From positions 204,452 to 268,451 of the forward strand of contig NZ_QLTS01000002.1 in assembly GCF_003269275.1 (NCBI RefSeq): a stretch of DNA of 64,000 nt, given 5' to 3'. This document shows, in pieces, positions 8,230-14,847 of the stretch; positions within the stretch are counted from its first letter, which is position 1, and each line of letters starts with the position of its first letter. The position numbers and the translations under genes are program-made. The DNA comes from Phascolarctobacterium faecium DSM 14760 (GTDB lineage: Bacteria; Bacillota; Negativicutes; Acidaminococcales; Acidaminococcaceae). The notes below the pieces were generated by a model. It was not told where the DNA came from and ran no database searches. It saw nothing but the letters and a program-made list of their open reading frames with translations.

Positions 8230-9462
8230 TCAGAAATTACGCTGATAGCTGATACCGACAACTTTAGCATAGTTATCATGGCTGCGGGCGGTATCATAAG
8301 TATCACCAGCTGCTACATGTCCTTTGATGCTCAACCCATCGATATCGATAAAGCCCAAGGTCATGGCAAGCGTCTGTTTTTTATCGTGGTACTGGAAGCC
8401 CAGACTGTAGGTGCGGCGGGCACCGGTCGGCACGATAAAATCGGCGCCGTCAAAAGGTATTACCGATTCATCATAAGCATAACCGCCCATGATGGTATAT
8501 TTGTCACTCAGTTTATGTTCTACGCCCAAAGCATAACGCCAGCCGTTGCTCCAGTTTTTTGGAGAAGCAATAGTTCCTAAACCTTCAATGTCGATATTCA
8601 AAGCATCATAAGTACTCCATTTGGTATAGGTACCGTTCAATTCTACCCGAGTACGGTCATCAAATTTATGATTGTAACCAATAGCCCAGCTGTCGGGCAA
8701 AGTTACTTTGCCATAGGCATCTCTTTTTATACTCATACCATTTACCATATAAGCTTTAAAATCTGCTTCCATACTGTGAGTCACCTTGCTGCGGTAAACC
8801 AGGCCGATCTCATTTTTAGAATCAAAAGCATAATTGGCAGCCGCATTCCAGCCTAAAGCCCAGCTTTCGCCCTTTGTTTGCGTAGCTGCACCCCCCATAA
8901 ATGGAATTTGAGAATTTTTCTGCAGTTCCAGACCCACATAATTGACTTCCGCCCCCACGGCCGCACTCCACTTGTTGTCAAACTTGCGGGCATAGGTCGG
9001 CGTCAGGCTGGCGCCGTTCAAGCGAGAGAAAAAGGCATTAGATGCAACTTTAGAATCCCGTTCAAATTCTGAGATCATGCCGAAACGGCTGAACAACCCT
9101 ACACCAATCCAGTCTTTGTCGTTGAGCTGTTTGACATAGTAATTGCCGGGAGCCCAACCGGCATGTACGACGTTTTTACCTTCGTCAATAGACTTTCCTG
9201 TAGCGTCATAAGCCGTATATTTGCCATGCGGGCTGATATAAACCGCACTCTGTTTAAAAGCTTCGCCCCGCACTTTGGTGATTGACGCCGGATTGTAGGC
9301 AATATTGGCGGCGTCATTCTCAGCAAACATTCGCGCTCCGCCCATAGCCACACCTTCAGCTGACCACTCGTTGATCGCAAAGCCTTCGGCCCCAGCATCG
9401 ACAGCCGGCACAGACAAAACACAGGCCAACCCTATTATCGTAAAATGTTTCTTTAAAAACAA
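8230..9462 (-). CDS. OmpP1/FadL-family outer-membrane transporter
   Basis: The ~410-residue protein has a signal peptide (FLKKHFTIIGLACVLS, cleavage near GAEG). It then shows the FadL N-terminus: the NEWSAEGVAMGGARM hatch region and the NIAYNPAS motif typical of FadL/TodX. The rest has alternating beta-strand pattern and ends in phenylalanine (SYQRNF), as outer-membrane barrels do. FadL proteins let long-chain fatty acids or aromatic compounds enter. No ATG is available; a TTG at 9462 has AGGTG six bases upstream and starts the signal peptide, so I prefer it to the longer TTG at 9507. It is divergent from a MarR regulator whose operator lies between the two genes. Confidence 0.92.
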   Translation of the reverse strand: MFLKKHFTIIGLACVLSVPAVDAGAEGFAINEWSAEGVAMGGARMFAENDAANIAYNPASITKVRGEAFKQSAVYISPHGKYTAYDATGKSIDEGKNVVHAGWAPGNYYVKQLNDKDWIGVGLFSRFGMISEFERDSKVASNAFFSRLNGASLTPTYARKFDNKWSAAVGAEVNYVGLELQKNSQIPFMGGAATQTKGESWALGWNAAANYAFDSKNEIGLVYRSKVTHSMEADFKAYMVNGMSIKRDAYGKVTLPDSWAIGYNHKFDDRTRVELNGTYTKWSTYDALNIDIEGLGTIASPKNWSNGWRYALGVEHKLSDKYTIMGGYAYDESVIPFDGADFIVPTGARRTYSLGFQYHDKKQTLAMTLGFIDIDGLSIKGHVAAGDTYDTARSHDNYAKVVGISYQRNF

Positions 9463-9585
9463 AACAGACACCTCACAATTAACAAAATTTTCCAATATTA
9501 ATAACAATATTTTAACAGCTTTTGCTTTTTATTGTGGAGAAAGTTTTAATCCAACAATTAAATTATTTTTTATAATATATTTAGC

Positions 9586-9614
9586 TTGCATTTTTCAACC
9601 TTTTACGTCATAAT
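9586..9614 (+). promoter_or_regulatory. Promoter of the marR-like gene
   Basis: TTGCAT at 9586-9591 and CATAAT at 9609-9614 are separated by 17 bp. The MarR operator overlaps the -10 box and the likely transcript start. Confidence 0.6.
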
Positions 9615-9638
9615 ATTAGTTGAAAGTTCAACTAATAT
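9613..9638. promoter_or_regulatory. Probable MarR operator (perfect 12-bp inverted repeat)
   Basis: ATATTAGTTGAA at 9613-9624 is the exact inverse complement of TTCAACTAATAT at 9627-9638, with a 2-bp centre. The size and symmetry are typical of winged-helix MarR dimers. The position over the -10 box suggests autorepression. The FadL-like promoter on the other strand lies in the same intergenic space. Confidence 0.8.
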
Positions 9639-9651
9639 GGCGGTGAATATT

Positions 9652-10251
9652 ATGACAAAACTGCATAATGACCTACTGCGTGACATCGGCACGCTGGCGC
9701 GCACGATCCACTATCTTCATGATCTGCATTTTAAGGAACTGGCGCTGCAACGGGGACAGTTTATTTTTCTGACCCGGATCTGCGAAAATACGGGTATCAA
9801 TCAAAACGATTTATCGCTCTTATTAAAAGTCGATAAATCTACGACTGCCAAAGCTGTCCAAAAATTGACCGCTGCCGGTTATATAAACAGGCAGCGCAGC
9901 AGCGAAGACCAGCGGCACTGGCAGCTTTTCCCAACAGAAAAAGCTCTCCTGCTCTACGATCAAATCATCACTGAAGAAAACACCAGCCTGCAGTTGTGTC
10001 TGCAAAATTTTACAGCGTCAGAACGCAAAGAACTGAACAGGCTGTTCAAAAAAATGTGTGCCAATCTGGAAACACACTGGCAAAAAACAAAGGGTCAAAA
10101 ACAAAGGGTCAAAAACAAAGAATCGAGGTGCAATGATGCTGCGTTTGGCAACTATGCAGGATTTAACACGGATCATGGCTATCGTGCAGGATACGGTCAG
10201 GGAAATGCACGCTTACGGCAACTACCAGTGGGACGAGGTTTATCCAACTGA
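9652..10251 (+). CDS. MarR-family transcriptional regulator with an out-of-frame overlapping tail
   Basis: The 199-residue product has the MarR winged helix-turn-helix in residues about 1-140 (NQNDLSLLLKVDKSTTAKAV recognition region, wing near RQRSSEDQRHW). The ATG at 9652 has GGTGA upstream, whereas the ATG at 9637 lies within the operator. After residue ~145 the frame passes through a 14-bp triplicated repeat and continues for about 40 residues of unlikely protein, reading the start of the acetyltransferase gene in another frame. The tail overlaps that gene by 119 bp. It probably represses itself and perhaps the divergent FadL gene; the ligand is unknown. Confidence 0.9.
   Translation: MTKLHNDLLRDIGTLARTIHYLHDLHFKELALQRGQFIFLTRICENTGINQNDLSLLLKVDKSTTAKAVQKLTAAGYINRQRSSEDQRHWQLFPTEKALLLYDQIITEENTSLQLCLQNFTASERKELNRLFKKMCANLETHWQKTKGQKQRVKNKESRCNDAAFGNYAGFNTDHGYRAGYGQGNARLRQLPVGRGLSN
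10083..10124. repeat. 14-bp tandem repeat, three copies, at the marR/GNAT junction
   Basis: The units AAAAACAAAGGGTC lie at 10083-10096 and 10097-10110, with a third diverged copy at 10111-10124. The unit length is not a multiple of three, so any gain or loss of a copy changes the frame of the MarR C-terminus. Confidence 0.9.
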
Positions 10252-10630
10252 ACAGGATTTTGCCGCAGACATCACCCAAGGCGATCTTTTTGTATCAGAA
10301 GCTGAAGGACAGATCTGCGGCCTGATCTGCATCAATCAGACCGAACCAGCTGTTTATGCTGATGCCGGCTGGACTTTGGCGGAAAAAGCCCTGGTCCTGC
10401 ATCGCATGGCAGTTGACCCGGACCTGCGCGGCCGCGGTACCGGCTCTGAATTGCTGCAGCAGGCTGAAACGCTCGCTCTCAGTCTGGGACTGCGTTATTT
10501 AAAAACAGATACCTACGCCCTGAACGAAAAAGCTCAGCAGCTGTTTCTAAAGCACGGCTATCATTTCTGCGGTGAAATCCAGTTCCGTAAAATGGAGCAC
10601 CAGTTTTACTGTTATGAAAAAGTACTGTAA
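10133..10630 (+). CDS. GNAT-family N-acetyltransferase
   Basis: The 165-residue enzyme has the GNAT acetyl-CoA core: beta-strand VLHRMAVDPDLRGRGTG (motif A with the RGxGxG-like loop, about residues 85-103), then YLKTDTYALNEKAQQLFLKHGY (motif B). The substrate is unknown. The ATG at 10133 follows GAGGTG. The frame is open upstream to 10058 without a stop, through the 14-bp repeats. It is probably in one transcript with the MarR gene and ends at a bidirectional terminator shared with queC. Confidence 0.92.
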   Translation: MMLRLATMQDLTRIMAIVQDTVREMHAYGNYQWDEVYPTEQDFAADITQGDLFVSEAEGQICGLICINQTEPAVYADAGWTLAEKALVLHRMAVDPDLRGRGTGSELLQQAETLALSLGLRYLKTDTYALNEKAQQLFLKHGYHFCGEIQFRKMEHQFYCYEKVL

Positions 10631-10633
10631 AAT

Positions 10634-10665
10634 AAAAACACACCCTTTAAAAAGGGTGTGTTTTT
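10634..10665. terminator. Bidirectional terminator between the GNAT gene and queC
   Basis: AAAAACACACCCTTT and AAAGGGTGTGTTTTT form a perfect hairpin with T-runs on both strands. Confidence 0.92.
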
Positions 10666-10667
10666 AC

Positions 10668-11345
10668 TTATAAAGCAGGGTCGTCCACGCCGTTGGCCTT
10701 AAAGGCATTGGCCCTGTCGATGCAGGTGCCGCATTCGCCGCACGGCCTGTCGCCTCCTTCATAGCACGACCAAGTATATTGATAAGGAGCACCCAAATTC
10801 AGTCCCAGCTCCACTATTTGCGCTTTATTTTTATTCAGCAGCGGTGCTTCCAGATGACACAATTTACCGCTGCCTTCATAAATGGCAGTATCCATAGCCG
10901 CATAAAACTCCGGCGTACAATCCGGATAAGCCCGTCCAGCCGCATCGTCAGCATGAGCGCCATAACAGATCGCATCAGCTCCCAATGAAATGGCAATAGC
11001 GGCAGCAGCGCTGATCAAAAGGCCATTGCGAAACGGTACATAAGTCGCTACCGTACCTTCGCCATGCTCAGCCAGCTGCTGCGCGTAGCTTTTATGTTCG
11101 ATGGCTTCACTGCTGGCAGCCAGCAGTGAGCAATTACTATAGGACATGATGCCGGCAATATCCTGCTCCAGTAAACGTACACCATAATAAGCCGCAACCT
11201 TACGGGCTGCTGCCATTTCCCTGCTGTGCTTCTGCCCGTAAAAAACACACAGCGCCGTGACATTTTCCGCACCGCAGACCTGCACAGCCTGCGCCAGACA
11301 GGTGGTGCTGTCGATACCGCCGCTTAATAACACTACTTTTTTCAT
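10668..11345 (-). CDS. queC: 7-cyano-7-deazaguanine synthase (queuosine pathway)
   Basis: QueC converts 7-carboxy-7-deazaguanine to preQ0 using ATP and ammonia. The 225-residue protein begins with MKKVVLLSGGIDSTT, the PP-loop ATPase motif (SGGIDS), and ends with the zinc-binding cysteines of the family (CYEGGDRPCGECGTC). The ATG at 11345 has GGAGG upstream; longer in-frame starts add unrelated sequence. It lies 13 bp downstream of a TPR-like gene. No other queuosine gene and no preQ1 riboswitch is visible nearby. Confidence 0.96.
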   Translation of the reverse strand: MKKVVLLSGGIDSTTCLAQAVQVCGAENVTALCVFYGQKHSREMAAARKVAAYYGVRLLEQDIAGIMSYSNCSLLAASSEAIEHKSYAQQLAEHGEGTVATYVPFRNGLLISAAAAIAISLGADAICYGAHADDAAGRAYPDCTPEFYAAMDTAIYEGSGKLCHLEAPLLNKNKAQIVELGLNLGAPYQYTWSCYEGGDRPCGECGTCIDRANAFKANGVDDPAL

Positions 11346-11358
11346 ACTGCAACCTCCG

Positions 11359-12096
11359 TCACAGATCGCGCCTGATGATGGCAGGCGGTAATTCTTCCCA
11401 GGGCTTGTATTGAATCGTGCTGCAAAATACATAAGCCTTATAACGGTCGGCAGCTGTTTCAGCCGTTGCCGCTTTGGCCAGATCACGCTCACCGGCTTCA
11501 CTGACCGGATAATACCTGAAAGCCTCCGCAAACAGCTGTGCCGCTTTTTCGTCATCACCATTATTATGTTCATGCTCAGCTAAAAATTTATAGGCAAAAT
11601 AACGGTAAGGATTGATACCGTCGTTTTCAGCTTCCAGCTCCAGCATCTTTTCCGCTTCCTGTACAGCCTGCTCTTCTTTGCCTACCTCACGCAGAATCGC
11701 CAGCCGGCGATAAAACATATCGCCGCGGGAAGCGCTGCGGAAGGGATGTTTATAAGCCCGGCTCAATGCATAGGCCTGATCCAGATAATTCAAAGCGGCA
11801 TCCTCATTATGGGCCAACTTCCAAACGATTTCAGCTATATCCCGCAGGCACAGCACTTTATGTTCAGCTTCGCTGAGGCCCATTTCCGGTGCATCCTCCA
11901 TATCAGGCTCCACATCAAGTATCGTTGCCAGGACATGCATCGCGGCTTCTACCTCATCCATCCAATATAAAGCGCGCCCCACCGTCGAGCGGCAGCGCCA
12001 GTCGTTATAGTTGCTGATCATACCGCGGGGGACCGGATATTCACCGCCGGCCACATGGTTCACACACGCCTGCCATTCCTGTTCGTTCATAGTCAA
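11359..12096 (-). CDS. TPR-like repeat protein of unknown function
   Basis: The ~245-residue soluble protein is made of paired amphipathic helices of TPR type (AEHKVLCLRDIAEIVWKL, ALNYLDQAYALSRAY, EEQAVQEAEKMLELE, DEKAAQLFAEAFRYYP). It has no signal peptide or catalytic motif. The start is either TTG at 12096 (6 nt after AGGAG) or ATG at 12090 (12 nt after it). It is upstream of queC in the same orientation, but the function is not evident. Confidence 0.78.
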   Translation of the reverse strand: MTMNEQEWQACVNHVAGGEYPVPRGMISNYNDWRCRSTVGRALYWMDEVEAAMHVLATILDVEPDMEDAPEMGLSEAEHKVLCLRDIAEIVWKLAHNEDAALNYLDQAYALSRAYKHPFRSASRGDMFYRRLAILREVGKEEQAVQEAEKMLELEAENDGINPYRYFAYKFLAEHEHNNGDDEKAAQLFAEAFRYYPVSEAGERDLAKAATAETAADRYKAYVFCSTIQYKPWEELPPAIIRRDL

Positions 12097-12189
12097 GTCA
12101 CACTCCTTACTGATTCTTATATTATTATTGTAGCATATTGCCGCCGCAGCGGCCTAAATAAAAATAACGCCCTCCTGCTTTTACAGCCT

Positions 12190-12233
12190 TTGCAAATAAA
12201 AAAGCGGCTGCCCGGCCGAAGCCAAAAGCAGCC
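12190..12233 (-). terminator. Terminator of alr
   Basis: On the minus strand GGCTGC and GCAGCC pair across an inner GGC/GCC stem and are followed by GCTTTTTTATTT, 32 bp past the alr stop. Confidence 0.8.
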
Positions 12234-12264
12234 ATAAATAAGGGAAAGCGTTTTTAAAGCAGAC

Positions 12265-13389
12265 TCACTTTTCGTTGCGCACATAACGGCGCGGCATCCG
12301 CGGACTGACGCTGCAGACCAGCTCGTAGCAGATAGTACCTGCCCACTGCGCAACCAGTTCCATCGGCAAATCTTTGCCGCCGAAAACGGTGACTTCGTCG
12401 CCCACTTTGACCGGAGGCAGGTCGGTAACGTCAAGCATCACCTGATCCATACACACGCGGCCCACGATAGGAGCCCTGCCGCCGCCAACCAGCATATAGC
12501 CCACGTTGGAAAGACGTCTGTTGACGCCGTCGGCATAACCGACCGGCACCGTGGCAATAACACTGGGACGGCTCAATGTATAAGTACGCCCATAACCGAT
12601 AGTCGCACCGGCAGGCAGGCTTTTGACAAAGCTTACCGTCGATTTGACCGTCATGACAGGCTCAAAATCTTTATAACAATCGCTCATATGCGCAGGATGC
12701 AAACCATACAAAGTAATACCCTGACGCACCATATCCATCTGATATTCACGCAGTTCTGTCAAAGCGGCACTGTTGGCGATATGTGCCAGCGGTACCCTGA
12801 TACCCTTCTCCCTGATCAGCTTCAGCGCTTCCTGGAAGCGTTCAAACTGATGCGCGGCATAGGCTTTGTCATCAGCATCTGCCGTTGCAAAATGCGAGAA
12901 CACTCCTTCGATCTCAATGCCAGGCAGCGCCGCGGCCTTAGCCGCAAATTCACCCGCATCGCGAACATGTACGCCGATCCGATGCATACCGGTATCAATA
13001 GCGATATGGATCCTGGCTTTTTTATTCAATTTAACAGCCGCTTCGTTAAGGGCATATAAACGTTCTTCGTCAAAAACGGCGTGACTGATATCAAACTGCA
13101 CTACAACATTGGCAGCTCCCGGCTGCAGCGAACCCAGCACTAAAATAGGCAGCCTGATACCTGCTTCACGCAGCTCAAGACCTTCCTGCAGCAGCGCTAC
13201 GGCCAGAAAATCAGCGCCGTTCTTTTCGGCTTCGCGGGCTACCGCTACCGCGCCATGTCCGTAAGCATCAGCCTTGACAACGGCACACAGCTTAGTATGG
13301 GGATCAAGATTGCTTTTGGCGATCTGCACGTTATGCGCCACGGCATCAAGATTGATCTCGGCCCACGCGCCCCGGTCGATATGATACAT
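12265..13389 (-). CDS. alr: Alanine racemase
   Basis: This PLP enzyme makes D-alanine for peptidoglycan. The 374-residue protein starts MYHIDRGAWAEINLDAV. It has the PLP lysine in VVKADAYGHGA (residue about 42), the GVFSHFATAD segment and, in the C-terminal domain, the GYADGVNRRLSN loop and GRVCMDQVMLDVT. The length is normal. The start at 13389 is preferred because homology begins there and AAGGTGGG is upstream. The longer in-frame start at 13479 adds an atypical Cys/Arg-rich stretch. Confidence 0.97.
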   Translation of the reverse strand: MYHIDRGAWAEINLDAVAHNVQIAKSNLDPHTKLCAVVKADAYGHGAVAVAREAEKNGADFLAVALLQEGLELREAGIRLPILVLGSLQPGAANVVVQFDISHAVFDEERLYALNEAAVKLNKKARIHIAIDTGMHRIGVHVRDAGEFAAKAAALPGIEIEGVFSHFATADADDKAYAAHQFERFQEALKLIREKGIRVPLAHIANSAALTELREYQMDMVRQGITLYGLHPAHMSDCYKDFEPVMTVKSTVSFVKSLPAGATIGYGRTYTLSRPSVIATVPVGYADGVNRRLSNVGYMLVGGGRAPIVGRVCMDQVMLDVTDLPPVKVGDEVTVFGGKDLPMELVAQWAGTICYELVCSVSPRMPRRYVRNEK

Positions 13390-13553
13390 AAAACTAAACC
13401 CACCTTCACAAAAAAACGCAGGACACGTACGTCTGCGTGCGCCTGCGGCTGATACAAAATCCAATGACCTTATGGTCAAATTATATGCTTTTTAAAATGA
13501 TTTGTCAATAATCTGCAAGGCTTCGACGCCGCAGGCGTCTGCCATTCCACCGC

Positions 13554-13715
13554 TTATTTGGAGGCAGTTTCCTGATCCTGTCCGTGACAGCTGGGTCCGC
13601 AGCCATTACAGCCGCTGCAGCCGGTACAACCGCCGGAAGATGTTTTTTTGAAGACGCTACGCAGTGCCAAAATTGCCAGAGCCACTAAAATACCGCCAAT
13701 AATATAATCAGCCAT
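13554..13715 (-). CDS. FeoB-associated Cys-rich membrane protein
   Basis: This 53-residue peptide has one N-terminal membrane helix (ADYIIGGILVALAILAL), a basic turn (RSVFKK) and a cysteine-rich tail (CTGCSGCNGCGPSC). It is the pattern of the small FeoB-associated family found in Firmicutes. An AGGTG site precedes the ATG. No feoA or feoB is in the window, so it is an orphan copy; a role in iron or metal handling is only inferred. Confidence 0.85.
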   Translation of the reverse strand: MADYIIGGILVALAILALRSVFKKTSSGGCTGCSGCNGCGPSCHGQDQETASK

Positions 13716-13934
13716 TTTTACACCTGCTTTCGTTCACGCTGCGCCATTACGGCTTCTGCCGCAGACGCTTTATTGTACCATAAATTTAAATTCACTCAGG
13801 TTAGCTTTCGCTAACCACATTGTACTACGTTCCTGCTTTTTTGGCAAGCACTTAAAATATTTTTTACAGATAAGACAAATATTTTGAAACCAAAAAATTT
13901 AAAATATTTTACAGGAAAATCAAGCTGCAGCCAC

Positions 13935-14591
13935 TTAAGCTTCTACTTTCCAGCGATCGAAAAAACTCAGCCTGCTTTCATACAAATGTACAAACCGCCC
14001 TACTAAAACTGCGGCCACTACTGTACCGGCTCCAACTCCTTGTAATGTACCGAATTCCACCCAGGAAATAATAATCGCTAAAGTGACCAGCGATATATCG
14101 AAACAATTTTTGATCAGGCTGAACTTTTTTTGAGTAACAAAAGCCAGTACACTGACCACACCTTCGCCCGCAACTAAAAAGATTTTAGCGCGCACCTCCA
14201 GAAAAACACCCAAAGCCAAGACAACAATGCTTAAAAGGCAAGCAAGCCATTGCTCCAGCGCACTGCCCGGTATAAACCAGTCCAACAGACCCATTGAAAA
14301 ATCAATGCTGCAGCCAAAAGCCAGCGTCGTCAGCAGCTGGCCCACCAGCTCCCTTACATAAAGCGCCCTCAGAATAAGCGGCTGCGCCAGGATCATAACA
14401 ATGTTCATCATGATCGTAATATCACCCAAACTAAAAGGTAAAAACATACTCATAACCCACGGTACACTGGAAATCGGCGATGTGCCCAAGTCGGCCTTAC
14501 AGGACAGAGCGATACCAAAAGTCATTAAAAATATCCCCACGGCAAACATCGCCAGCCGCGGCTTAAAATGTTGATTATGGACTGATCCCAA
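13935..14591 (-). CDS. YczE/YitT-like integral membrane protein
   Basis: The ~218-residue protein has five to six hydrophobic segments and the family N-terminus FAVGIFLMTFGIALSCKADLGTSPISSVPWV, shown in pieces at about residues 15-45. Homologues are annotated as YczE-like or DUF6198 membrane proteins of unknown transport role. I prefer the TTG at 14591 (GAAGGA upstream) to the ATG at 14654, because the latter lies inside a terminator-like leader hairpin. The gene is monocistronic. Confidence 0.82.
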   Translation of the reverse strand: MGSVHNQHFKPRLAMFAVGIFLMTFGIALSCKADLGTSPISSVPWVMSMFLPFSLGDITIMMNIVMILAQPLILRALYVRELVGQLLTTLAFGCSIDFSMGLLDWFIPGSALEQWLACLLSIVVLALGVFLEVRAKIFLVAGEGVVSVLAFVTQKKFSLIKNCFDISLVTLAIIISWVEFGTLQGVGAGTVVAAVLVGRFVHLYESRLSFFDRWKVEA

Positions 14592-14631
14592 TTTACTTTT
14601 CCTTCTTTCAAAACATAACAGGCAAGCTCCA

Positions 14632-14665
14632 AATAAAAAAACGGTTCTCAGCATGCAAGAAACCG
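14632..14665 (-). promoter_or_regulatory. Terminator-like hairpin in the leader of the YczE-like gene
   Basis: On the minus strand CGGTTTCT and AGAACCG pair around TGCATGCTG and are followed by TTTTTTTATTT. It sits between a probable promoter (TAAAAT near 14700) and the gene, so it looks like an attenuator. I do not recognise a known riboswitch in front of it. Confidence 0.55.
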
Positions 14666-14755
14666 TACGCTCAAGCCATTGGATTGTATCTTTATTTTAC
14701 CATAAATCATGCGAATATAAAATATGACCCGACATCTACAAATAAACGTCCGCAT

Positions 14756-14792
14756 CAAAAGCAGAAAGCCTGCCGATAAAAGGCAGGCTTTC
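14756..14792 (-). terminator. Terminator of the autotransporter gene
   Basis: On the minus strand AAAGCCTGCC and GGCAGGCTTT pair around TTTTATC and are followed by a T-rich run, 56 bp after the stop. Confidence 0.9.
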
Positions 14793-14847
14793 CACACAGG
14801 TACACAAAAGGGTGAACAGGAAAAAGAGATTTTGAAAAAGTTGTTTT

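Noticed and set aside
8891..8896. Six-G run in the FadL-like coding sequence as a possible phase switch
   Set aside because: It is short and the frame is intact on both sides; nothing supports switching.
11346..12264. preQ1 riboswitch for queC
   Set aside because: I looked upstream of queC and of the TPR gene before it and found no aptamer signature.
13799..13816. GGTTAGC/GCTAACC hairpin as a terminator
   Set aside because: The stem is good, but there is no T-run on either strand and no gene ends next to it.
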